From Gammaproteobacteria bacterium (GTDB taxonomy: Bacteria > Pseudomonadota > Gammaproteobacteria > Diplorickettsiales > Diplorickettsiaceae): a stretch of DNA of 59,594 nt. The notes beneath the pieces are model-generated. The model was not told the origin of the DNA. It worked only from the letters and a program-made list of their open reading frames with translations, and did not search any database. The stretch spans positions 1 to 59,594 of the forward strand of contig VBOA01000013.1 in NCBI GenBank assembly GCA_005877695.1. The letters are read 5' to 3'. Made by a program: the position numbers and the translations under genes. Below are positions 26,702 to 32,991 of this stretch, in pieces (positions within the stretch are counted from its first letter, which is position 1; every line of letters starts with the position of its first letter).

Positions 26702-26734
26702 TTTAAGTTACACTTAATAAATAAAAGATATAAT
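26702..26734 (+). promoter_or_regulatory. PmrA-box-like promoter for the CE-protease gene
   Basis: TTTAAGTTA-CA-CTTAATAAA (26702-26721) fits the tandem PmrA pattern cTTAATatT-N2-cTTAATatT, with TTAA cores exactly 11 bases apart. A perfect TATAAT (26729-26734) lies 7 bases downstream, so the box occupies the -35 zone. The same box-to-box spacing and the same 7-base gap to the -10 recur at 55159-55191. Confidence 0.6.
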
Positions 26735-26763
26735 TTCTATAAAAATAATAGGAAGTTTTAATT

Positions 26764-27651
26764 ATGCCTTATACTTCACGATTAAATCCGACGCAATTAA
26801 ATAATCTAAATCTATCTTATATAGAAGGTGCGCTTGCAAAAAATGAGCGTTATACGATTGAAGAAGGATTTAAGAACGAAAGGATTAAAAAAATCTCAAA
26901 CATTGGAACTTCCTTTTTTGTTTTTCAAGCCGTAGCAGATAGTAAAAATAGCCGACAAAGAAAGAATCTTCTTTATATTAATGATGTTATTCAGCAGTTC
27001 GAACAAAATAGTCCCGATCCCCAGCAAAAAAATACTCTATTAATCCCTTTAATGCTATGTCGTTTATGGAAGAAACATTGTGTCTTAGTGGAAATCACGA
27101 TTGAAGAGGGGCAAAAAAAAATAAATATTCATGATTCGCAATCTTGGTGGCGCAATCTTTTTTATCCGAATTGCTTAAACACTTTAAAGAAGGATGGTTA
27201 TCAGATTAGATATAACCATTACGCAAAACAAGCTGATAATTTTTCTTGTACTTATTTTGTTTACCATTATATCAAAGAAATATTAATTAATAGTGTTAAT
27301 GAGGGATTAAAAAATATTTTTGTGTCTTTGAGCATGCTTAAGGAGAAAGATCCCATTGGCCAGTTAATTCACGATAATTTTAAACAAAAATATCCAAATA
27401 TACGAGAAATTGAATCCGGTGAATTTGTTCCTTGGCAACATACAGAGCTTAAAAATTATTTTAATATAACTAATTCACAATTATTAAATAACCGCATTTT
27501 AGATATTATCGATCTTAAAGATAATACTGGCAATCGTAGCGTTATGGGTGCACAAGAAAAAGCCAACTCTCCCAAAATTCCTTTTTTTAAAACTTCAGAT
27601 AACCAGCGGGCTAGTTTAAATATAGAACAAAAAATGACCTATAGTCGATAA
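26764..27651 (+). CDS. CE-clan (Ulp1/YopJ-like) cysteine protease candidate effector
   Basis: The 295-residue soluble protein has no signal peptide. The middle region fits the order of catalytic residues in clan CE proteases (SUMO/ubiquitin peptidases and acetyltransferases): H105 in WKKHCVLVEI, D124 in INIHDSQSW, Q156 in YAKQADNF and C162 in NFSCTYFVYHYIKEI. Spacing His-19-Asp-32-Gln-6-Cys is typical. In this clan the step DNFSCT corresponds to the usual DCG region, with Ser replacing Asp before Cys. CE-clan deubiquitinases are known Dot/Icm substrates in Legionella and Rickettsiella. A PmrA-box-like promoter lies upstream. The likely role is removal of ubiquitin or ubiquitin-like proteins in the host. 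Sequence similarity to named proteins could not be tested. Confidence 0.65.
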   Translation: MPYTSRLNPTQLNNLNLSYIEGALAKNERYTIEEGFKNERIKKISNIGTSFFVFQAVADSKNSRQRKNLLYINDVIQQFEQNSPDPQQKNTLLIPLMLCRLWKKHCVLVEITIEEGQKKINIHDSQSWWRNLFYPNCLNTLKKDGYQIRYNHYAKQADNFSCTYFVYHYIKEILINSVNEGLKNIFVSLSMLKEKDPIGQLIHDNFKQKYPNIREIESGEFVPWQHTELKNYFNITNSQLLNNRILDIIDLKDNTGNRSVMGAQEKANSPKIPFFKTSDNQRASLNIEQKMTYSR

Positions 27652-27652
27652 C

Positions 27653-27680
27653 TTGCATTATCCTATTAAAAGACTACACT
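27653..27680 (+). promoter_or_regulatory. Promoter of the 6S RNA gene
   Basis: TTGCAT (27653-27658), a 16-base spacer and TACACT (27675-27680) place the start of transcription near 27687. That is just at the predicted 5' end of the 6S RNA closing stem. Confidence 0.55.
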
Positions 27681-27686
27681 GGACTA

Positions 27687-27850
27687 TGAAAGTTCCGTTG
27701 GATAGCGCTTGAAGTTTGATCCTAAAAGGTTGGAGATAGTCTTGATGCATGGTGTGCATGCCTGCTTTAAGTAGGAAGCCTAAAGTGCATCACAAATCGC
27801 CATCGTAGCATTGTCGCTTTCAAGTAGATTAAGACACTGACGGGACTTTT
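27687..27850 (+). ncRNA. ssrS: 6S RNA (probable)
   Basis: 6S RNA binds the sigma-70 RNA polymerase and lowers transcription in stationary phase. The ~160-base region has no open frame but can form the 6S rod. AAGTTCCGT (27690-27698) pairs along its whole length with ACGGGACTT (27840-27848), and CTTGAA pairs with TTCAAG just inside. The internal strand GCATGCCTG...GGAAGCCTAAAGTGCATCAC resembles the conserved GCATGCTCGG...GAAGCCTTAAAACTGCGACGAC part of enterobacterial 6S RNA. A promoter fits the 5' end, and a T-rich stretch follows the 3' end. The usual neighbour (5-formyltetrahydrofolate cyclo-ligase) is absent. A covariance-model search would decide. Confidence 0.68.
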
Positions 27851-27872
27851 TCTATTTCTACTTTTTAAAACC

Positions 27873-28026
27873 TTCGTCTTTTTCTTTACTTCTGTGTTGA
27901 ATTGCTTTTTTCATTGCTCATGTACCTCCAGTACACTCCGCGACTCAAAAAGCAATCCGCCTTGAATTAAAGAAAAATACTCGGTTTTAATTTTTTCTTG
28001 GAGTTTCGTCTTTTTCTTTGCTTCTG
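27873..28026. repeat. Direct repeats flanking a palindromic element (family A-related)
   Basis: A near-identical 23-mer (TTCGTCTTTTTCTTT-A/G-CTTCTGT) occurs at 27873-27895 and 28004-28026. Between them is a palindrome with outer arms TTGCTTTTT and AAAAAGCAA around CTCATGTACCTCCAGTACACTCC. The centre resembles the CTCATGTATACCTATACACTCC centre of the repeat at 2155. The layout suggests an inserted repeat unit. No gene is visible here; with the 6S RNA and the hairpin at 28029 it accounts for the whole 27652-28081 gap. Confidence 0.5.
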
Positions 28027-28028
28027 TA

Positions 28029-28060
28029 TCGATGAGATTAACGCGGTGTAATCTCATCGA
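28029..28060. other. Perfect 12-bp hairpin
   Basis: TCGATGAGATTA (28029-28040) pairs perfectly with TAATCTCATCGA (28049-28060) around an 8-base loop. There is no T run on either side, so it is not a standard intrinsic terminator. It lies between the 6S RNA/repeat region and the end of the leftward LPMO pseudogene and may act as a barrier for convergent transcription. Confidence 0.5.
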
Positions 28061-28081
28061 CTATAAAATCATTAACTAGGA

Positions 28082-28727
28082 TTATTCAAAATTAAAGTCA
28101 ATGACTTGATAGAAAGCATTGCCTGTATTTGCAATTTCCCATATTGCTAAAATAACTTGATAACCAGAGCGTACCGGTAAAGTGAAATGATGCGTTGGTC
28201 CTATTGCCGGTGGTGAGCAATTCCAATAAGGCTGACAAGGATCTTCAAATATTACAAAGGGATCATAATCAAATTGATCACGTGATAATACTTGATTGCA
28301 ATTCCAATCTGTTCGAGTGATAAAATAATTATAACGGCGCGTCACATGGGGAGCAGAAAATGCCCATTGAACATTTATAGTTTGGCCCGACTTAACCGCA
28401 TGTTTATGCCAATTATCTTTCACTGCGTCAATCTCAGCGGCACTATGAATGCCGGCACTGGCAATTTGACCATCTAAAGGCGGAGTTACGTTTTTAACAT
28501 CATCGGGAGCTTTTGGATCAGTGAGGCCGGCAACCCGTGCGGGAAAGAATTTCCCTGCTTTCTAAGCCATTCGCTATCCATTCATCTAAGTAAATGACAG
28601 CTCGCGACGCTGGCGAAATGATTCTACCATGTCGAGATTCTGGATTTTCTCGACTATTTCGATTTTTTACGCAGGATGTGTGCTGCGAGTTTGGATGATT
28701 GTTTTGTTGAATAGGTTCCCTGTTCAT
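28082..28727 (-). pseudogene. AA10 lytic polysaccharide monooxygenase, frameshifted
   Basis: AA10 enzymes are copper oxidases that cleave chitin or cellulose. The downstream frame holds the second copper His and core: FSAPHVTRRYNYFITRTDW, DQFDYDPFVIFED and the ending VILAIWEIANTGNAFYQVID. The upstream frame holds the first half, RHGRIISPASRAVIYLDEWI, with the expected catalytic N-terminal His. The two are joined by a one-base shift near 28550-28565, giving KFFPARVAGLTDPKAPDDV and then PPLDGQIASAG. The start (ATG 28727, ribosome site AAGGGA) precedes 33 polar residues, not a signal peptide, so the His could not be freed by signal cleavage. Both lesions suggest a dead gene once acting on chitin, perhaps of an arthropod host. 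Confidence 0.8.
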
Positions 28728-28868
28728 TTTTTATCCCTTATTAATATTCGTATTTTAATTATCAATGCTTAAAAAATTTAACTTTTTATTTTTATTGTTT
28801 AATTATTTTAAATTAATGCAAAATTTTTTAAAAATACATAATATGAGATTTTTTTATTTTACTGAAGA

Positions 28869-29624
28869 TTAGTAACCTAATGAGCGACCACCATCCACCG
28901 TGATAACTTGACCGGTGATAAAATTAGCCTGATTAATCAAGAAGACGGCGGTGTTTGCAATGTCTTGTGGCGTGCCAGCGCGTTTTAAAGCAGTGCGAGC
29001 GATGATTTTTTCACGTAATGTTTCATTAAATTCGGTTTCATCATCTGGCCATAACACGATACCGGGAGCAATGGCATTGATACGCACCTCAGGCGCTAAT
29101 TCTTTGGCTAAGCTTTTGGTCAGCATGACCAGACCCGCTTTAGCAATGCAATAGACGGAATAATTCTTTAATGGGCGTTGTGCTTGAATGTCGACCAGAT
29201 TAATAATACAGCCTTGCTGCTTTTTGAGATAAGGTGCTGCAAGCTGGGCTAAGAAAAAGGGGGCTTTCAAATTGCTTGCTATCACTTCTTCCCATACTTT
29301 AGTTGTTACTTTGGCGAAAGGCATCGGAGAAAAGCAAGAGGCATTATTGATTAAAACATCGAGTTGTCCCCATTTGTTGACGACCTCTGAAATGAGATGC
29401 TCAAGTTTGTCGTTATCGCGGAGATCAGCAGGTAAGGCGATGGCTGAATCGGGCCGCTGTTGATTAAAATGTGCACATAAGGTAGAAGCTTGTTGAGCAG
29501 ATTCCCGATAATGTATGGCTAAGCGCATGCCTTGCTGATGGCACAATTGGGCAATTGCTGCGCCGACGCGTTTTGCAGCACCCGTTATTAGCACTACTTT
29601 TTTTTCTGCTTTAGAATTTGGCAT
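28869..29624 (-). CDS. Pteridine reductase (FolM/PTR1-like SDR)
   Basis: The 251-residue short-chain dehydrogenase has the cofactor motif TGAAKRVG (14-21), where the Arg indicates NADPH use as in pteridine reductases, and NNAS (93-96). The catalytic centre is D145, Y158 and K162: an Asp replaces the usual Ser, and the 13-residue Asp-Tyr distance equals that of PTR1. The reaction is probably reduction of dihydrobiopterin or dihydrofolate-type pterins. The gene is divergent from midA, with 33 bases between their starts, so the two promoters overlap. It could instead act on another carbonyl substrate, but the signature favours pterins. Confidence 0.87.
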   Translation of the reverse strand: MPNSKAEKKVVLITGAAKRVGAAIAQLCHQQGMRLAIHYRESAQQASTLCAHFNQQRPDSAIALPADLRDNDKLEHLISEVVNKWGQLDVLINNASCFSPMPFAKVTTKVWEEVIASNLKAPFFLAQLAAPYLKKQQGCIINLVDIQAQRPLKNYSVYCIAKAGLVMLTKSLAKELAPEVRINAIAPGIVLWPDDETEFNETLREKIIARTALKRAGTPQDIANTAVFLINQANFITGQVITVDGGRSLGY

Positions 29625-29657
29625 AGCCTATACCTTAAGAATAGAGTTAGAGTAACA

Positions 29658-30839
29658 ATGATAACGATACCACTCGATTTACCGGCTCCGACGCTTAGCT
29701 TGCAAGCGCAAAGTGCTGAATTGTGTCAATTGATTCGTCAAGAAATAAGTCATGAGCCCTCAGCTTCGATTAGTTTCGAACGATTTATGGAATTGGCATT
29801 ATACGAACCAAAATGGGGATATTATACCGCGGGTTTAGATAAATTTGGTAAAGCCGGTGATTTCACTACCGCGCCCGAGATCTCGCCTTTATTCGCTCGT
29901 TGTATTGGCCGGCAGTGTCAGCAAGTCTTTGGACATTTAGGCCAGGCAGACGTTTTCGAAATTGGGGCGGGGACGGGCCAGTTAGCTATCGATTTATTAT
30001 TGTTCTTAGAGCAGCAGCATAGTTTACCGAGTCGTTATAAGATTCTCGAAATCAGTTCCACACTCAAACAACGCCAGCAACAACGATTGCAGCAGCATAT
30101 TCCTCATTTATTTCCGCTAATAGAATGGTTAGAGACATGGCCAACGTCACCCATTAAGGGATTGATTTTGGCGAATGAGGTCGTTGATGCGTTGCCGGTT
30201 CAGCAATTCTTTTGGACTGACGAGACGGTGCAAGAAGTGCGAGTTGCCTATGAAAAACAGCGTTTTGTGTATTGCCTGCAACCGGTGGCTCACTCGTTAA
30301 AAGATCAATTGATTCAGTTAAAATTAAGTTATTTTCCTGAGGTAAAGGCCTATCAAACAGAGTTACGCAGCCAATTGAAAGCATGGCTGGGCAAGCTCAG
30401 CGATACGCTAGAACAAGGTTTAGCATTGATTATCGATTATGGTTTTCCAGCACAAGAATACTATCATCCTGATAGGGCGGATGGCACGCTGCTGTGTTAT
30501 TACCAACATCGCACCCATGCCGATCCCTTAAGTTTAGTGGGTTTGCAGGATATTACTGCTTCGGTGGATTTTACTGACTTGGCACGAGCGGCGGTTCAAT
30601 TCGGCTTGCAAGTGGCTGGTTTCACTTCGCAAGCGGCATTCCTGCTTAACAATGATTTGTTACCTTTAATAGAAAAATGTTATGATGAAGTATCCACGAT
30701 GGATGTCAATCGGCGAGTGCATTTATTAACGTCACCGAGTGAAATGGGAGAGCTTATTAAAGTGATGGGCTTAACCCGAAACTGTGAATCTTTCCCACTA
30801 AATGGATTTAAGTTATATGATAAGCGAATGCGTTTGTAG
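29658..30839 (+). CDS. MidA/NDUFAF7-family SAM-dependent methyltransferase
   Basis: The 393-residue protein belongs to the DUF185 family, whose mitochondrial member methylates an Arg of complex I. Visible pieces are ISFERFMELALYEPKWGYYT, KAGDFTTAPEISPLFARCIG, motif I VFEIGAGTGQLAIDLL, GLILANEVVDALPVQQF, LIIDYGFPAQEYYHPDRADG and LLCYYQHRTHADPL. All are standard for the family. Its substrate in bacteria is not established. It starts divergently from the pteridine reductase gene. The Dot/Icm locus begins 60 bases after its stop. Confidence 0.93.
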   Translation: MITIPLDLPAPTLSLQAQSAELCQLIRQEISHEPSASISFERFMELALYEPKWGYYTAGLDKFGKAGDFTTAPEISPLFARCIGRQCQQVFGHLGQADVFEIGAGTGQLAIDLLLFLEQQHSLPSRYKILEISSTLKQRQQQRLQQHIPHLFPLIEWLETWPTSPIKGLILANEVVDALPVQQFFWTDETVQEVRVAYEKQRFVYCLQPVAHSLKDQLIQLKLSYFPEVKAYQTELRSQLKAWLGKLSDTLEQGLALIIDYGFPAQEYYHPDRADGTLLCYYQHRTHADPLSLVGLQDITASVDFTDLARAAVQFGLQVAGFTSQAAFLLNNDLLPLIEKCYDEVSTMDVNRRVHLLTSPSEMGELIKVMGLTRNCESFPLNGFKLYDKRMRL

Positions 30840-30857
30840 GTTTGTTGGTATTTAATA

Positions 30858-30881
30858 TTAATTAGGAATGAGCCTAATTAA
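30858..30881. promoter_or_regulatory. Dyad upstream of the Dot/Icm locus
   Basis: TTAATTAGG (30858-30866) and CCTAATTAA (30873-30881) form a perfect 9-bp inverted repeat around a 6-base loop. It lies between midA and the first gene of the Dot/Icm cluster. There is no T run, so it may be an operator or a weak terminator with promoter function nearby. Confidence 0.4.
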
Positions 30882-30899
30882 AATGATTAAGGATCCTTT

Positions 30900-31145
30900 A
30901 TGCTGAGTAATAAACTGACTAATATGATTTTTTCTCACTCTCATGGAAATGGTTCTTCTTTACATGATGGAGTGCAGGAAGTTTTAGATGGCATAAATAA
31001 TTGTTTAACCATTACAAACCGAGTGGCGGCTAAAAAAAATTCGAATACTGCTTTTGAAAAAGGCTCCGAATGTTTACAAGCTATATTCAAAGAAATCGAA
31101 GAAAAAAATTCAGAGCTGACATCCAGGAACACTTTTAATCGGTGA
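30900..31145 (+). CDS. Small protein in the icmR position (candidate IcmQ chaperone, FIR family)
   Basis: The 81-residue protein starts at ATG 30900 behind AAGGA and ends 18 bases before icmQ. It is polar and helical with a Leu/Ile pattern in VQEVLDGINNCLTITNRVAA and KGSECLQAIFKEIEEKNSEL. No sequence family was recognised. In Legionella the gene just before icmQ is icmR, and in other Legionellales it is replaced by unrelated-looking small FIR proteins (functional homologues of IcmR) that bind IcmQ and control its membrane activity. Position, size and adjacency make that role likely here. It is inference and would need a binding test. Confidence 0.6.
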   Translation: MLSNKLTNMIFSHSHGNGSSLHDGVQEVLDGINNCLTITNRVAAKKNSNTAFEKGSECLQAIFKEIEEKNSELTSRNTFNR

Positions 31146-31163
31146 TATTTAGAGAGGCTTGTG

Positions 31164-31730
31164 ATGCTGCAAACTGAGCAAGAAATTCAAGTCGCTTTAG
31201 CCATCAAAAAAATATTGGATGAAGGAATAACCAGCGGTCCTTGGCAGGCTAATTTATTTTTAAAAGGAATTAAAAAAAAACTAGAAGAAATACGCGATGA
31301 GTTTGTGACACGGGTGGGTATCGATCAGCATCATGAACAAATGGCAAAGGATTTGGCCGCTAACAGTGGTGAGATGACGGAGGTCTATATTGCACTTTAT
31401 CAATCGCAAGGTGGCAATATGAGTAAGTGGCAAGAAGTGGTGGTTTCATTAGTGAATTATATTATGGGACGCCCCATTTATTCTAATGAAACCGATGTAC
31501 AAGCTGCGATTCGCTTAAATGATAGAAAGTTAAATCATGCTTATGTGGTCGTTAAAGTACCTAATGATGCTATTCTACCGGGTACTACCGATTTAGTCCG
31601 TACCGATCGCGAGGGACGTAAGCTAATTAGCTTACGTGAAGCAGCAATACAATTGAAAAATATTATTCGTCTCGTACATGCTTCAGGCGAATATAAACTC
31701 GTGGGAAATTTTTTAGTAAAACAAAATTGA
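31164..31730 (+). CDS. icmQ: Dot/Icm protein IcmQ
   Basis: IcmQ is a cytosolic, membrane-associating NAD-binding protein needed for Dot/Icm function. The 188-residue protein (ATG 31164 after GAGAGG; a GTG three bases upstream is possible) matches IcmQ in length and pattern: ILDEGITSGPWQANLFLKGI, then KKKLEEIRDEFVTRVG in the N-terminal helical IcmR-binding part, and PIYSNETDVQAAIRLNDRKL with NHAYVVVKVPNDAILPG in the C-terminal domain. It lies between the IcmR-position gene and icmP, the Legionella order. Confidence 0.9.
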   Translation: MLQTEQEIQVALAIKKILDEGITSGPWQANLFLKGIKKKLEEIRDEFVTRVGIDQHHEQMAKDLAANSGEMTEVYIALYQSQGGNMSKWQEVVVSLVNYIMGRPIYSNETDVQAAIRLNDRKLNHAYVVVKVPNDAILPGTTDLVRTDREGRKLISLREAAIQLKNIIRLVHASGEYKLVGNFLVKQN

Positions 31731-31774
31731 TTTGCATTTAAAAAACACCAAGAATAAATAAACTAGTAATTTAT

Positions 31775-32902
31775 ATGCCAGCTCCCGCACAACAACAGCA
31801 ATCCGGAGATAATTCACTCGCTCCATTATGGATCATTCTCTGTATTTTTCTTTTAGGATGGTTGCTTTGGGCGTTTTTTCATACCCAAATTGTTGGTTTT
31901 GTATTACAGATTAAATTCTGGGAATCACGTTTAATTGCATTTTTCTTGCCGTCGATGCGGCAACTTCCTTTAAGTATCCATCAACTTATTCCTACAGACG
32001 TCCCTTTTCCACAATTGCTAAATGTTAGTGAAGAAGTAGGTAATTATTTACGTTATCCTATTATTCTTATCCTCGTAGGCTTAGCCTTAATCATTTATTT
32101 TAGTCATATCAATCTGCAATTTAAAAAAATTTATGACATGGATTCGCTCGCTGAAGCTGAAAGAAAAAATTGGCCACAGATTTCTCCAGTCATTAAACTG
32201 GATTTAGTGAAGGAAGATATTGATAAAGGTCCTTGGGCAATGGCTTTATCGCCGATGCAATTTGCTAAAAAATATCAATTACTCCATGAAGAAAAGATCA
32301 TTCCTTCAATGACCATGACTGCCAAAAAGCATAATCAAAGGACAGTGAGTATCAAAAGAGATGCAGCACATCACGTGTTTGTAATGCAATGTGGGGAGTA
32401 TTGGCAGGGAGTATATTATCTAAAGCCAGCAACTAAGGCATTATTTGCGGTGTTTGCGGCAAGGGCTAACCGGGATCGAGAAGGCGCCTTAAAACTATTA
32501 TTACACATCGCCGAGTCGACAGCTAAAGGAGGACTGGATTTTTCAGGGGTTGATGCTTTATTAGAAAAACATATCCATACTAAATTAGTGCAACGGATGA
32601 TGCATAGTCATGCTTATGTTTTAACGGTAATGGCCTCAATGTTGGTACTCGCCAGAAAAGATGGGGTTTTAGCGACAGCGGATTTTTTATGGCTTAAACC
32701 CACGGATAGATTATTGTGGTTTATGTTAAATTCGGTCGGTCGACAAACTTCATTTGCTGAAGTGAGTGGTCCTTTTGCGCATTGGAATGTTGAACAGGCA
32801 ATGGGTCGAAGACTGATGGTTCCTATGGTCGAAGAAGCAGTGAACGGTTTGGAAGCCGCGATTAAAGACATACTTTATATTCCTGATTCTGAAGCAGAGT
32901 GA
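31775..32902 (+). CDS. icmP: Dot/Icm coupling-complex protein IcmP/DotM
   Basis: DotM works with DotL in the coupling complex that receives effectors; in Legionella it recognises acidic Glu-rich motifs. The 375-residue length is normal. Two hydrophobic segments (about 18-38 and 92-110) anchor the N-terminus, and a cytosolic domain follows with EAERKNWPQISPVIKLDLVK, EDIDKGPWAMALSPMQFAKK and HSHAYVLTVMASMLVLARKD. The start ATG 31775 has no clear ribosome site and follows icmQ by 44 bases. icmO follows after 89 bases. Confidence 0.95.
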   Translation: MPAPAQQQQSGDNSLAPLWIILCIFLLGWLLWAFFHTQIVGFVLQIKFWESRLIAFFLPSMRQLPLSIHQLIPTDVPFPQLLNVSEEVGNYLRYPIILILVGLALIIYFSHINLQFKKIYDMDSLAEAERKNWPQISPVIKLDLVKEDIDKGPWAMALSPMQFAKKYQLLHEEKIIPSMTMTAKKHNQRTVSIKRDAAHHVFVMQCGEYWQGVYYLKPATKALFAVFAARANRDREGALKLLLHIAESTAKGGLDFSGVDALLEKHIHTKLVQRMMHSHAYVLTVMASMLVLARKDGVLATADFLWLKPTDRLLWFMLNSVGRQTSFAEVSGPFAHWNVEQAMGRRLMVPMVEEAVNGLEAAIKDILYIPDSEAE

Positions 32903-32991
32903 GCGTTGAGGGCGTCCGTGATAATGCAGTTGGAGCTTATGAAGGAAGCTCGGCATGATGAATAGGTTAATCACTGAAAGTTGAGTATGAT

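Noticed and set aside
28029..28060. 12-bp hairpin as a terminator
   Set aside because: Perfect stem but no T run on either strand; listed as a hairpin of unknown role.
28518..28727. Separate 69-aa gene upstream of the LPMO half
   Set aside because: Its sequence (HGRIISPASRA) is the N-terminal half of the AA10 enzyme and joins the next frame with one base shift; treated as one pseudogene.
30850..30870. PmrA-like site before the Dot/Icm locus (TTTAATATTAATTAGG)
   Set aside because: Core spacing is 10 rather than 11 and the second half-site is poor; the sequence is better explained by the 9-bp dyad at 30858-30881.
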